Counted from the first letter of the stretch, positions 48,582-57,968 are shown. The stretch is DNA of 64,000 bases from Kofleriaceae bacterium (GCA_020633495.1 JACKDR010000008.1:1-64000); one strand, 5' to 3'. Numbers and translations are program-made. Notes: generated by a model not told the origin, from the sequence alone.

Positions 48582-49004
48582 TCAGGGCGCGTCGGCGTCG
48601 ATCCACCGGACCAGGCGCTGGCGCTCGGCGCAGGTCGGCTGCGGCCCCGAGAACGGCATGAAGTTGGCGACGCCGACCGCGTTGCGGATCTCGGCCAGGT
48701 GCATGCGCATCGTGGCCTCGACGTCCCAGTTGTAGCCGGCGGGAGCGCCGTTGCGATCGGCGCCGGCCAGCGTCGAGCTGTGGCAGCGGATGCAGTGCTG
48801 GGAGAAGAAGCCCATCGCGAAGGTGACGTAGGTGTCGCCGTCGATGGCGTCGCCGGGCGCCGCCTGCGGCTCCTCGAGCGCCGGGCAACCGTTGACGATG
48901 CGCGCGTCGGGCGGCCCCGCGTCCGCGGCGGTCCCGCCGTCGTCGCCGCTGCACGCCGCAACCGACGCCGCGACCGCGGCGAGCCACCAGGACCGGGACG
49001 TCAT
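48582..49004 (-). CDS. c-type cytochrome-like lipoprotein
   Basis: 140 aa from ATG 49004; a GTG one codon earlier is possible, but the TACCAT hexamer is 7 nt from the ATG. Lipobox AAC (about residue 18). Heme-attachment CxxCH in QHCIRCHSS (about 71-75) and a downstream MPFSGPQPTCAERQRLVRWID where Met can be the sixth ligand, the pattern of small membrane-anchored cytochrome c domains. Single heme. It could take part in electron transfer outside the membrane; no partner oxidase is next to it. Confidence 0.7.
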   Translation of the reverse strand: MTSRSWWLAAVAASVAACSGDDGGTAADAGPPDARIVNGCPALEEPQAAPGDAIDGDTYVTFAMGFFSQHCIRCHSSTLAGADRNGAPAGYNWDVEATMRMHLAEIRNAVGVANFMPFSGPQPTCAERQRLVRWIDADAP

Positions 49005-49011
49005 CACCGAG

Positions 49012-49017
49012 ATGGTA
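49012..49017 (-). promoter_or_regulatory. -10 hexamer TACCAT, leaderless start
   Basis: Ends 7 nt before the ATG at 49004 (4 nt before the GTG at 49007). Confidence 0.5.
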
Positions 49018-49079
49018 CGCCGCTGCGGCCCGAGGTTTCACCCGCGATGATGGCGCGATGCCGGATCACGCGACCCGGG

Positions 49080-52000
49080 TCACGGCGAGGCGCGCCGCGC
49101 CGGTGGCAGCCCCGGCGTCTCGGTCGGCGCTGGCGTGGCCTCGCCCCGGGGCAGGCCGCGCTGCTTCCACAGCGAGAACAGCACCGGGTACAGCGTCAGC
49201 TCGAGCAGGAACGAGGTGGCGAGGCCGCCCACCATCGGCGCGGCGATGCGCTTCATGACGTCGGCGCCGGTGCCGGTGCTCCACAGGATCGGCACCAGGC
49301 CGATCATCGTGGTCAGCACGGTCATCAGCTTGGGGCGGATCCGGCGGGCCGCACCCTCGACGATGGCCTCGTCGAGATCGCCGCGGGTCCGCAGCCGGCC
49401 CTGCTCGGCGTGACGCCGGTGCGCCAGCGTCAGGTACAGCAGCATGACGACGCCGGTCTCGGCGTCGAGCCCGGCCAGCGCGATGATGCCGACCCAGACC
49501 GCGACGCTGAGGTGGTAGTCGAGCAGGTACAGCAGCCAGAACGCGCCGATCAGCGAGAACGGCACCGCCAGCAGGACGATCGCGGTCTCGATGACCGAGC
49601 GGGTGTTGAGGTAGAGCAGCAGGATCACCAGCAGCAGCGTGATCGGCACGACCAGCTTCAGCCGATCCCGCGCCCGCTCGAGGTAGCGGAACTGGCCGGC
49701 CCACTCGAGCCGGACGCCCTCGGGCAGCTCGACCGCGGCGACCACCGGCCGGGCCGCGGCGACGTAGTCGCCGATCGCGACCCCGTCGTCGACGTCGACG
49801 AAGACGTAGCCGACCAGGCGGCCGGCCTCGGAGCGGATCATCGGCGGCCCGGTGACCATGCGGACGTCGGCGACCTGCGAGATCGGGATCGCGCCGCCGG
49901 TCGGCGGGTGGATCAGCACGCGCCCCAGCGCCTCGGGGCTGTCGCGGTACTCGCGGGCGTAGCGGACCGAGATCGGGAACCGGGCCCGGCCCTCGACGGT
50001 GGTCGACACGTCGAGGCCGCCGATCGCCGACATGACGATCGCGTTGACGTCGTCGACGCGCAGGCCGTGACGCGCAGCCTCGGCGCGCTTGACCGTGAAG
50101 TCGATGTAGAAGCCGCCGGTGACGCGCTCGGCGAACGCGCTGCGGGTGCCGGGCACCGCCGGCACCGCGGCCTCGATGCGCTTGGCCGCGGTCTCGATGT
50201 CCTCGAGGGTGTCGCCGAACACCTTGATGCCCAGCTTCGAGCGGACGCCGGTCGACAGCATCTCGGTGCGGGTCTGGATCGGCATCCACCACACGTTGGG
50301 CATGCCGGGCATCTTGACCTTCTGGTCGAGCTCCTTCATCAGGCCGGCCCAGTCCATGCCCGGGCGCCACTGCGCGCGCGGCTTGAACGTCAAGGTGATC
50401 TCGGCCATCGACAGCGGCGCCGGATCGGTCGGGGTGTCGGCGCGCCCCATCTTGCCGAAGACGGTCGCGACCTCGGGGATGTCGTGGAGGCTGGCGTCGA
50501 GGAGCTGCAGCACCCGCTGGGCCTCGCCCTCGGACATGCCCGGCGTCGAGGTCGGCATGTACAGCACCGCGCCCTCGTTGAGCGGCGGCATGAACTCGCT
50601 CGGCAGCCGGAAGAACACCGGGATCGTGAACGCCATCGCCACCGCCGCGGCGCCGAGGACCAGGGCGCGGTGGCGCAGCACCAGCCGCACCACCGGCGCG
50701 TAGGCCCAGGTCAGCAGCCGGTTGATCGGGTTGTCGTCCTCGCGGCCGATGTGGCCGCGCACGACGATCGCCGCCAGCACCGGGGTCACGGTCACCGCCA
50801 GCACCGCCGCGAAGCCCATCGCGTAGGTCTTGGTGAACGCGAGCGGCTTGAACAGCCGGCCCTCGACGCCCTCGAGCGTGAAGATCGGCACGAACGCGAC
50901 GGTGATCACCAGCAGCGAGAAGAAGATGCTGGGCCCGACCTCCTGGATCGCGCGGCGGATGACGACGTCGCGCCGGCCGGGGCGGCCGCGCTGGTCCCAC
51001 GCCGCGAGCGCGTGGTGGACGTTCTCGACGATGATGATCGAGGCGTCGACCATCGCGCCGATCGCGACCGCGATGCCGCCCAGCGACATGATGTTGACGG
51101 TGAGGCCCTGCCACGCCATCGGGATGAACGCGACCAGGACCGCGATCGGCAGGGTCAGGATCGGCACCAGCGCGCTGCGGACGTGGAGCAGGAACAGGAA
51201 GATGATCACCGAGACCACGACCATCTCCTCGATCAGCGTGTCCTGCAGGGTCGCGATCGACGCCTCGATCAGCTCGGACCGGTCGTAGGTGACCTGGACG
51301 CGGACGCCGGCGGGCAACGTCGGCGCCAGCTCGGCGAGCCGCGCCTTGACCGCGGCGATGACGTCGAGCGCGTTCTCGCCGGTGCGCATCACGACGATGC
51401 CGCCGACGGTGTCGCCGCGGCCGTCGAGATCGGCGACGCCGCGGCGCTGGTCGGGGCCGAGCGACACCTGGCCGACGTTCTTGATCAAGACCGGCACCCC
51501 GCCGGGCCCGACCGCCAGCGGCACCTCCTCGAGATCGGCGACGTCGTGGACGTAGCCGCGGCCGCGCACCATGTGCTCGGTGCCGGCGAGCTCGACGACC
51601 CGGCCGCCGACGTCCTGGTTGGACTCGCGGACCGCGCGCACGACGTCGGGGACGCCGATGTCGTGGGCCAGCAGCGCGTCGGGATCGAGCTGGATCTGGT
51701 ACTGCTTGACGAAGCCGCCGACGGTGGCGACCTCGGCGACCCCGGGCACGGCCTCGAGCGCGTAGCGGAGGCGGTAGTCCTGCAGCGTGCGCAGCTCGGC
51801 GAGATCGTGCTGCCCGGTGTCGTCGACGAGGGCGTACTGGAAGACCCAGCCGACGCCGGTGGCGTCGGGACCCAGGGTCGGGACGACGCCCTCGGGGAGC
51901 CGGGCCTGGGCGGTCGCCATCAGCTCGAGCACGCGCGACCGCGCCCAGTAGACGTCGGTGCCGTCCTCGAAGATGACGTAGACGAACGACATCCCGAACA

Positions 52001-52328
52001 TCGACTGGCCGCGCACCGCCTTGACCTTGGGCGCCGACAACAGGGCGGTCGTGATCGGGTAGGTGACCTGATCCTCGATCAGATCGGGGCTGCGCCCGGC
52101 CCACTCGGTGAAGACGATCACCTGGGTGTCGGACAGATCGGGGATGGCGTCGAGCGGCGCGTGGCGCAGCGAGATCGCGCCCCACACCGCGATCAGCCCG
52201 GCGACCACCAGGGTCAGGACCTTGTTCTTCAGGCACGCGCCGATGACCGCGGCGACGACGCCGTGGCCGGCGTCGCGGGTGTCGTCGGCGGGCCCGTCGG
52301 GCCCGCGCGGGGGCTGCGCGGTCACCAT
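49080..52328 (-). CDS. cusA: heavy-metal RND efflux pump, CusA family
   Basis: 1082 aa from ATG 52328 (or GTG 52325), overlapping the CusB-like gene. All 12 membrane helices and both periplasmic loops are visible; HME-RND motifs GIAVAIGAMVDASIIIVENVHH and GLDAETGVVMLLY and the loop MPTSTPGMSEGEAQRVLQ match CusA. From memory of CusA, three Met (573, 623, 672) carry Cu(I)/Ag(I): the first (EMLSTGVRS) and third (GPPMIRSE) are kept, while the second is Leu here (HGLRVDDV). Proton-driven export of copper/silver or a related cation from periplasm to outside. Last gene of the operon. Confidence 0.9.
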   Translation of the reverse strand: MVTAQPPRGPDGPADDTRDAGHGVVAAVIGACLKNKVLTLVVAGLIAVWGAISLRHAPLDAIPDLSDTQVIVFTEWAGRSPDLIEDQVTYPITTALLSAPKVKAVRGQSMFGMSFVYVIFEDGTDVYWARSRVLELMATAQARLPEGVVPTLGPDATGVGWVFQYALVDDTGQHDLAELRTLQDYRLRYALEAVPGVAEVATVGGFVKQYQIQLDPDALLAHDIGVPDVVRAVRESNQDVGGRVVELAGTEHMVRGRGYVHDVADLEEVPLAVGPGGVPVLIKNVGQVSLGPDQRRGVADLDGRGDTVGGIVVMRTGENALDVIAAVKARLAELAPTLPAGVRVQVTYDRSELIEASIATLQDTLIEEMVVVSVIIFLFLLHVRSALVPILTLPIAVLVAFIPMAWQGLTVNIMSLGGIAVAIGAMVDASIIIVENVHHALAAWDQRGRPGRRDVVIRRAIQEVGPSIFFSLLVITVAFVPIFTLEGVEGRLFKPLAFTKTYAMGFAAVLAVTVTPVLAAIVVRGHIGREDDNPINRLLTWAYAPVVRLVLRHRALVLGAAAVAMAFTIPVFFRLPSEFMPPLNEGAVLYMPTSTPGMSEGEAQRVLQLLDASLHDIPEVATVFGKMGRADTPTDPAPLSMAEITLTFKPRAQWRPGMDWAGLMKELDQKVKMPGMPNVWWMPIQTRTEMLSTGVRSKLGIKVFGDTLEDIETAAKRIEAAVPAVPGTRSAFAERVTGGFYIDFTVKRAEAARHGLRVDDVNAIVMSAIGGLDVSTTVEGRARFPISVRYAREYRDSPEALGRVLIHPPTGGAIPISQVADVRMVTGPPMIRSEAGRLVGYVFVDVDDGVAIGDYVAAARPVVAAVELPEGVRLEWAGQFRYLERARDRLKLVVPITLLLVILLLYLNTRSVIETAIVLLAVPFSLIGAFWLLYLLDYHLSVAVWVGIIALAGLDAETGVVMLLYLTLAHRRHAEQGRLRTRGDLDEAIVEGAARRIRPKLMTVLTTMIGLVPILWSTGTGADVMKRIAAPMVGGLATSFLLELTLYPVLFSLWKQRGLPRGEATPAPTETPGLPPARRASP

Positions 52329-54256
52329 AGGCCGGTCGCCGACTTGAGCCGGCTCTCCGAGGCGAGGAGGAAGTTGCCGGACACGACCACCTGGTCGCCG
52401 GCCTCGAGCCCGCTGAGGACCTCGTACGCGCTGCCGGCCTTGAGGCCGAGCGTGACCTGGCGTGGCGCCAGGCGATCGCCGCCGAGATCGACGAAGACGA
52501 TCCGCCGCGGCCCCGAGTAGATGATCGCGCTCTCGGGGACCTGCAGGCGCTCGCCGACGTCGGTGGTCAGCTCGACCGAGGCGTACATGTTGGGCCGCAG
52601 CGCCAGATCGCGGTTGGGCAGCTCGATGCGGACGCTGGCGGTGCGGGTGCCGGCGTCGAGCGACGGCGCCACGAACGTGACCTTGCCCTCGAAGATCTTG
52701 CCGGGCAGGTGGCCGAGGGTGACCCGGGCCGGCTGGCCGACCTTCACCTCCGCCAGATCCTGCTCGTAGATCTGGGCCTCGACCCAGACCCGGTCGAGCG
52801 CGGCGATCCGGAACAGCCGGTGGCCGGCGTCGACCGCGGCGCCGGCGACGACGTCCTTGTCGACGACGTAGCCCGAGGCCGGGGCGGCGATCGGGACGTA
52901 CTGGAGCGGCGCGTGCTTGGCCGCGATCTTGTCGAGGGTGGCGGCGCCGAGGTCCCACAGCTCGAGGCGGCGGCGCGCCGCGGCGACCATGGCGTCGGCG
53001 CGACGGCGGTTGACGTCGTCGCGCGCGGCGTCGCGGGCGTCGAGCGCCAGCAGCCACTCCTGCTGCGCGGCGTAGACCTCGGGGCTGTAGATCGTGAACA
53101 GGGTCTGGCCGGCGCGGACCCGCTGGCCGGTCTCGTTGACGTACAGGCGTTCGATCCAGCCGCCGAACTTGAGCGACACGTCGGCCTGGCTGCGCTCGTC
53201 GTAGGCGACCAGGCCGACCGCGCGGATCGCGATCGTCATCGGCGCCCGCGCGATCGGCTGGACCCGCACGCCGATCTCCTGGCGGCGCTCGCCCTCGACG
53301 CGGATCACGCCGGAGCGGACCTCCTCGGCGGTGACCGGGGTCAGCTCCATGCCGCACACCGGGCAGGTGCCGGGGCCCTGCTGGTGGACCCACGGGTGCA
53401 TCGGGCAGGTCCAGTGGTCGACGGCGTCGGGATCGTCGAGCGGCGCGTCGGCGCCGGCGGCGAAGACCTCGTCGAGGGTCAGCGGCGCGCCGCAGGTCTG
53501 CATCGCGGCGCCCTTGTAGGGGTTGGCCAGGTCGTCGCCGTCGGGCTGGATCCACCGGTTGAAGCCGTCGGTCATCGTGCACTCGTAGATGCGGCGCCCC
53601 TCGGCGAGCCGCGGATCGGCCGACACCAGCGCGAGCAGGGCGGCCGACAGGTCGGCGAAGTGGCGACGCGCGACCGCGAGGTCGGAGGCGCCGGCCAGGC
53701 TCTGGGCGGCGGCGACCGCGTCGCCGGCGCGGGCGTGGATCTCCGCCGGGGCGCCGGCGTCGGCCTGGTGCAGCGTCTCGATCGCGGTGGCCACCGCGTC
53801 GGCGGCGCCGGCCAGGCCGTCGGTGAGATCGGCGGCGAGCTGGAGGCGGACGTCCTCGTAGGCGCGCAGCGCGACCTCGACGGCGTCGCGCGCGGCCGGC
53901 GGGAACGTGTGCGGCGCGATCACCGGCGCCGGCGCCGGCGTCGACGCGCCGCCGCCGGCGTGGTCGTGATCGTGGGCCGGCGCCGCGGGCGCCGCGGCTG
54001 GGGCGGCGCCGCGGAACCAGGCGGTGACCTCGGCGCGGTAGACCAGCCCGACGATCGCCGCGGCGGCGACCAGCACATGGGCGCGATCAGACGCTCCAGG
54101 CCGTGGGCGCGACCGCGCCAGGGGCGGCGTCGGCGCCGGCTCGGCGGCCGGCGGCGCCTGAGGCTCGCGCGGATCGTCCGGCGCGCCAGCGTCGGGGTCG
54201 GGACGCGCGCGCGCGTCGTCGGGCGCGGCGGTGGCGGGGTCGACCGGCTCACTCAT
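52322..54256 (-). CDS. cusB: CusB-type membrane fusion protein with DUF3347 and heavy-metal-binding domains
   Basis: 644 aa, much longer than CusB (about 400). Pro/Ala/Asp-rich cytoplasmic start, membrane helix (about 60-75), a short His-Asp patch (HDHDH, 95-99), then a DUF3347-like domain (about 118-258, ending YECTMTDGFNRW, NPYKGAAMQTCG) and a heavy-metal-binding domain (282-305, WTCPMHPWVHQQGPGTCPVCGMEL with the CxMHP and CPxCGM motifs). The adaptor core follows (about 315-640: lipoyl, hairpin and barrel, PASGYVVDKDVVAG, LPNRDLALRPNMYASVEL). Connects CusA to the outer-membrane channel. Overlaps cusC by 8 bp and cusA by 7 bp. Confidence 0.9.
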   Translation of the reverse strand: MSEPVDPATAAPDDARARPDPDAGAPDDPREPQAPPAAEPAPTPPLARSRPRPGASDRAHVLVAAAAIVGLVYRAEVTAWFRGAAPAAAPAAPAHDHDHAGGGASTPAPAPVIAPHTFPPAARDAVEVALRAYEDVRLQLAADLTDGLAGAADAVATAIETLHQADAGAPAEIHARAGDAVAAAQSLAGASDLAVARRHFADLSAALLALVSADPRLAEGRRIYECTMTDGFNRWIQPDGDDLANPYKGAAMQTCGAPLTLDEVFAAGADAPLDDPDAVDHWTCPMHPWVHQQGPGTCPVCGMELTPVTAEEVRSGVIRVEGERRQEIGVRVQPIARAPMTIAIRAVGLVAYDERSQADVSLKFGGWIERLYVNETGQRVRAGQTLFTIYSPEVYAAQQEWLLALDARDAARDDVNRRRADAMVAAARRRLELWDLGAATLDKIAAKHAPLQYVPIAAPASGYVVDKDVVAGAAVDAGHRLFRIAALDRVWVEAQIYEQDLAEVKVGQPARVTLGHLPGKIFEGKVTFVAPSLDAGTRTASVRIELPNRDLALRPNMYASVELTTDVGERLQVPESAIIYSGPRRIVFVDLGGDRLAPRQVTLGLKAGSAYEVLSGLEAGDQVVVSGNFLLASESRLKSATGLW

Positions 54257-55628
54257 GGCGGTCTCCTTCGTCGGTCAGCGGAGGCGCCGTCGGCAGGTCG
54301 CCGCGGGCGCGGTCGAGCTCGGCGCGACGGCGCCAGGCGTCGGCGACCACCTGGAGGTGGGCGAGCCGGGCCTGCTCGACGGTGCGCCGCGCGCGGACGA
54401 TCTCGATGACGTCGGCGCGGGCGCTGGGCAGCCGGCTCACCAGCGCGTCGATGCGCGCCTCGGCGGTCGGCAGGATCTGATCGCGGTACAGGGTCGCGAG
54501 GTCGCGGGCCTCGGCGTCACGCCGCCACGCCTCGGCGACCTCGGCGCGGATCGTCGCCTCGGCGCCGGCGCGATCGGCGGCGACCCGCCGGGCCTGGGCG
54601 CGGGCGCCGTCGACGGCGGCGTGGCGGCGATCGCGCCACACCGGCAGCGAGACGCCGACGCCGACCATGATCTGGTGCTCGAGCATCGGGAACATCGTGG
54701 TGTAGGTGCCCATCAGCCGGAGGTCGGGGTACTGGTCCTTGTCGGCGATCGCGACCGCCGCGGCGGCGCCGTCGGCGCGCGCCGCCAGGACCGCCAGCTC
54801 GGGGCGCGCCACCAGCGCCGCGGCCTCGGCGTCGTCGAGCGAGCCGACCGGCGCGCCCGGCGCGGCCAGCGCGACCGGCGGCGGCGGCAGCGGCAGCTCG
54901 GGGCGCAGGTGCAAGAGCGCGTTGATCGCCTGGGCGGCGACGTCACGACGCGAGCCCAGCTCGATCGACACGCGGCGGCGGTCGGCGACCTCGAGGTCGA
55001 TCGCGAGGGCGTCGTCCTGCCAGGCCTGGCCGACGCCGAGGCGGGCCTCGACCAGCCGCGCCTCGTCCTCGAGCAGGCGGACGTCGTCGGCGACGATCTC
55101 GAGGGCCCGGGTCGCGGCGTAGTAGTCGTAGTAGAGCTGGGCGGCGCTGGCAGCCAGCCGGAGCCGGACCTCGGCGACGTCGGCGCGCGCCATCGCGGCC
55201 TCGGCGACCGCGAGCTCGCCGGCGAGGCGGCGCTTGCCCGGCCACGGCAGGCTCTGGCTGATCTCGACGGTCTGACCGAACCGGACGTCGCTCGACGCGA
55301 TGCTCAGCGGCGCGATCGAGTACGAGACCATCGGGTCGGGCAGCGCCGCCTCCTGCGGGTAGCGCGCGAGCGCCGCCTGCCACGCCGCGCGCGCGGCGTC
55401 GAGGTCGGGGTTGCGATCCAGGACGGCCTGGACGAGCTCGTCGAGCCGCAGCGGGCCGTCGACGAAGAGCGGCGCGTCGCCGAGCTCGACGGGCGCGGCG
55501 CGGCCAGGCCCGGCGGCCAGGTCGGCCGAGAGTTGCTGGTAGCGGGGCGAGGTGATCGCGCACGCCGAGGCGACGAACGCGAGCCCCGCCACACCGAGGT
55601 GGCGAAACCGAAACGCAGACGATCCCAT
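54249..55628 (-). CDS. cusC: outer-membrane efflux channel, CusC/TolC family
   Basis: 459 aa from ATG 55628 with AGGAG upstream. Lipobox-like SAC (about residue 23) as in CusC/OprM. Two outer-membrane-efflux repeats with long helices and beta segments: PLRLDELVQAVLDRNPDLDAARAAWQAALARYPQEAALPDPMVSYS and later RHAAVDGARAQARRVAADRAGAEATIRAEVAEAWRRDAEARDLATLYRDQILPTAE. Forms the trimeric exit duct of the Cus pump. It is 66 bp after the small Cys-rich gene. Confidence 0.88.
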   Translation of the reverse strand: MGSSAFRFRHLGVAGLAFVASACAITSPRYQQLSADLAAGPGRAAPVELGDAPLFVDGPLRLDELVQAVLDRNPDLDAARAAWQAALARYPQEAALPDPMVSYSIAPLSIASSDVRFGQTVEISQSLPWPGKRRLAGELAVAEAAMARADVAEVRLRLAASAAQLYYDYYAATRALEIVADDVRLLEDEARLVEARLGVGQAWQDDALAIDLEVADRRRVSIELGSRRDVAAQAINALLHLRPELPLPPPPVALAAPGAPVGSLDDAEAAALVARPELAVLAARADGAAAAVAIADKDQYPDLRLMGTYTTMFPMLEHQIMVGVGVSLPVWRDRRHAAVDGARAQARRVAADRAGAEATIRAEVAEAWRRDAEARDLATLYRDQILPTAEARIDALVSRLPSARADVIEIVRARRTVEQARLAHLQVVADAWRRRAELDRARGDLPTAPPLTDEGDRHE

Positions 55629-55694
55629 GACACTCCTCGCGAGCTGGGGTGCGGCGGAGGCCGCGCCTTCACGACTCGAGCGCGAGCGACGGGA

Positions 55695-56105
55695 TCAGCA
55701 GATCAGGGCGGTGTGCTGGCGGAGCAAGGAGGCGGCGCCGGGCGGCGGCGCGCGCGGCCGGGCGCGCGGCGTGACGAGCCGGGCGCGGGGCGCCTGCGCG
55801 ATCCACGCCACCGGCACGACGACCGCGACGATCGCGGCGTCGTGGCCGTGGTCGCCGGCGATGGCCGGGGTCGACGACGGCGACGGCGCGGCGTCGTCGC
55901 CGCGGACCTCGCAGCAGCAGGCCCGCTGGAACCGCGCCGCGTGATCGACGGCGGCGCCGTCGGCGGCGCGCTCGGACCGGGCCGCGGCCTGGTGGGCGCA
56001 GCAGCAGTCATCCGGCGCGGCGCACGGCAGCCCGACCGCGGCGAACGCGGTCACCGGTCCGAGCAGGACCAGGACGGCGGCCAGGGCGAGGATGCGCGCG
56101 CGCAT
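55695..56105 (-). CDS. small Cys-rich exported protein at the head of the cus operon
   Basis: 136 aa. Signal peptide (about 1-24, ending AFAA). Two Cys clusters, CAAPDDCCCAH (27-37) and ACCCEVRGDD (about 61-70), then a hydrophobic segment (about 90-105) and a Pro-rich end LLRQHTALIC. Small proteins with this type of ending occur at the start of cus-like operons; the Cys clusters could bind copper or silver. No named family was recognised. TATCCT lies 8 nt before the ATG, so this is probably the first gene of a leaderless operon transcript. Confidence 0.6.
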   Translation of the reverse strand: MRARILALAAVLVLLGPVTAFAAVGLPCAAPDDCCCAHQAAARSERAADGAAVDHAARFQRACCCEVRGDDAAPSPSSTPAIAGDHGHDAAIVAVVVPVAWIAQAPRARLVTPRARPRAPPPGAASLLRQHTALIC

Positions 56106-56113
56106 GCAGTGCC

Positions 56114-56119
56114 AGGATA
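56114..56119 (-). promoter_or_regulatory. -10 hexamer TATCCT of the cus operon, leaderless start
   Basis: Ends 8 nt before the ATG at 56105. Confidence 0.5.
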
Positions 56120-56241
56120 GGCCCGGAGGCCCACGACCGCAAACGCGGAGTCTTCGCCGTCACTGCACGGGCGCGCAGCATGTGCGCGAAATCGGGGTCG
56201 CGCGACCGCCGGATCATCGCGGCGCCGGCGCGGCGCCGCCG

Positions 56242-56247
56242 TACCAT
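56242..56247 (+). promoter_or_regulatory. -10 hexamer TACCAT, leaderless start
   Basis: Overlaps the upstream ATG at 56246 and lies 7 nt before the GTG at 56255, which argues for the GTG as start. Confidence 0.45.
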
Positions 56248-56254
56248 GGGTCGC

Positions 56255-57388
56255 GTGCCCGCGCCCCCCGATCCCCCGCCCTGGCTACAGGTCCGGCGCT
56301 TCGCCTGCGGCGAGCACGCGCCGGTGTCGCTGTGCTGGCGCGGCGACGAGCTCATCGACTGGGTGTGCGGCGGTGACCGCTGGGTCGACGGCGTGTTCGT
56401 GTCGGCGCGGCGCGGCTGGGGCTACGGCCGCTTCGACGGCGCCGTCGCCGATCCGACGGGCCGGTGGGCGGTGGTGCACGAGCGCACCGGCACCGCCGCG
56501 CTGCTGCTCCACGACGGCGAGATCGTGCGCGAGCTGCACCGCTCGCCCTACCACGCCGACGACTTCCTGTTCCCGGTGTGCCTGTTCGCGGGCGCCGACG
56601 GCCGGGTCCTCCTCGCCCACTGCCCCGACCACTACGGGCGCATCGACCTGGACGACGCCGCCACCGGCGAGCGGCTGACCCGCGGCGACGGTCGCCGGAC
56701 CATCGACTTCTTCCACAGCCAGCTCGCGGCGTCGCCGTCGGGGACCGGCCTGCTCAGCGCCGGCTGGGTCTGGCACCCGTGGGACGCCGTCGTGTGGTTC
56801 GACGTCGCCGCGTGCCTGCGCGATCCGGCCCGGCTCGACGCCCTCGACGGCGCGCCCCACAGCCGCAACGTCTGCCTCGCCGAGGAGAGCTCGGCGGCGT
56901 GGCTCGACGATCGCCACGTCGTCGTCGGCGGCTCGGCCGAGCCCGAGGATCCCGACGAGGTCGCCGAGGTCGCGCGCGACCACCCGGGGCCGCGGCTGCA
57001 CCCGCTCGGCCTCGCGGTGTACGACGTCGTCGCCGGCCGCTGCGTCCGCGACGTCGCGCTCGGCTACGCGCCGGGCGCGATGATGCCGGTCGGGCCGCGC
57101 CACGTCGTGACCTTCGACGACCATCCGCGCCTGGTCGACCTCGACGCCGGCCGGGTCGTCCACGCCTGGCCGCACCTGCGCTCCGGGGCCAGCGTGTCGA
57201 GCATCGTCGGCAACCGGACCGAGCCGCCGCCGGCGCTGGCGCTGGATCCGGCGCGTCACCGGTTCGCGATCTATGTCGGCAACGGCGGCGGCGATGGCGG
57301 CCACGGCGGCGGCAGCGGCGACGGCGATGGCGATGGCGATGGCGACGCGATCGAGGTGATCACGATCGACGTCACGGCGCTGCCGTGA
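56255..57388 (+). CDS. hypothetical protein, beta-propeller-like
   Basis: 377 aa from GTG 56255 (380 from ATG 56246). No signal peptide. A series of strand motifs with Trp/Asp turns (PVSLCWRGDELIDWV, RGWGYGRFDGAVADPTGRWAVVHERTG, LLSAGWVWHPWDAVVWFDVA, ALDPARHRFAIYVG) resembles a WD40-type or YVTN propeller of cytoplasmic myxobacterial proteins. A Gly/Asp run near residues 345-365 is encoded by (GGCGAT)n at about 57318-57345. Role unknown. Divergent from the cus operon (140-bp gap). Confidence 0.6.
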   Translation: MPAPPDPPPWLQVRRFACGEHAPVSLCWRGDELIDWVCGGDRWVDGVFVSARRGWGYGRFDGAVADPTGRWAVVHERTGTAALLLHDGEIVRELHRSPYHADDFLFPVCLFAGADGRVLLAHCPDHYGRIDLDDAATGERLTRGDGRRTIDFFHSQLAASPSGTGLLSAGWVWHPWDAVVWFDVAACLRDPARLDALDGAPHSRNVCLAEESSAAWLDDRHVVVGGSAEPEDPDEVAEVARDHPGPRLHPLGLAVYDVVAGRCVRDVALGYAPGAMMPVGPRHVVTFDDHPRLVDLDAGRVVHAWPHLRSGASVSSIVGNRTEPPPALALDPARHRFAIYVGNGGGDGGHGGGSGDGDGDGDGDAIEVITIDVTALP

Positions 57389-57573
57389 CGGCGGCGGCGA
57401 GGAGCGGGCCCGCACGCGCGGATCCCAGAGGCTCCGGAGAGGCGGAGGGGGACGATCCAGAGGTGCGCGGACCGCTGGGGACGTCGGGCAGGCGGCGCGG
57501 ATGGGTGGGGGGGCAGCCGCCAGCGGCGCCGCACGGTGGTAGCCGGTCGGGATCGGGCCAGGCCCGCTCCAGC

Positions 57574-57690
57574 GCTGCAGCCGATCGCTGGCTTCCCGAT
57601 GAGCGTGGGTGCTCGCGCGGGCGTCGGCGCCGGGCACCACCACCGGCGCCGGGCCCGAAGACGGGGGCCCGGCGCCTCGGCGCGGGGCGC
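57574..57690 (+). repeat. 117-bp inverted repeat, left copy
   Basis: Matches the reverse complement of 60676-60792 at about 113 of 117 positions. Contains a 12-bp stem, 8-nt loop hairpin (57645-57676) and a second smaller inverted pair, GGCGCCGG/CCGGCGCC. Confidence 0.95.
57645..57676. other. perfect 12-bp stem hairpin in the repeat
   Basis: Arms GGCGCCGGGCCC (57645-57656) and GGGCCCGGCGCC (57665-57676) around the loop GAAGACGG. The right copy has the same structure at 60690-60721. REP-like in appearance. Confidence 0.9.
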
Positions 57691-57703
57691 GGGCGTGGGC
57701 GGA

Positions 57704-57722
57704 CTGTCCGGACACCGGACAG
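57704..57722. promoter_or_regulatory. dyad CTGTCCGG-ACA-CCGGACAG upstream of the HNH gene
   Basis: Perfect 8-bp inverted repeat with 3-bp centre, 246 bp before the HNH start, just inside the left 117-bp repeat. Operator-like; regulator unknown. Confidence 0.45.
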
Positions 57723-57968
57723 AATCGACAAGCGCCCTCGAAGGAAATGTCGTTTTCGCTTGACGCGTCCAGCGGCTGTCGTCGGCGCCCGGGCGCGACC
57801 CCGACGACGATCGTCCACCAGACGCGCACAGCGCACCGAGGTGCCGCGAAGCCATGCATAGGGTCGATTCGAAGGAACCACCTCGCCTTCGCGGCGCAGC
57901 GGGGTGAAGACGAGGTCCGAAAACCCCGTGGTAGAAAGGAATGCGCGCGTGCGCAGGGAGGTGTGGAG

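Larger units (their letters stand above)
57389..57968. other. gene-free region of 580 bp upstream of the HNH gene
   Basis: Holds one copy of the 117-bp inverted repeat (57574-57690) with its strong hairpin, the dyad CTGTCCGGACACCGGACAG (57704-57722) and a distant CAAGCG/CGCTTG pair (57729-57761). Sequence around 57429-57450 also resembles the far side of the opposite copy. No credible gene. Confidence 0.7.

Noticed and set aside
57389..57968. Upstream extension of the HNH gene to 57609 or 57746
   Set aside because: The extension crosses the dyad and repeat, has no domain similarity, and ATG 57969 has a ribosome site.
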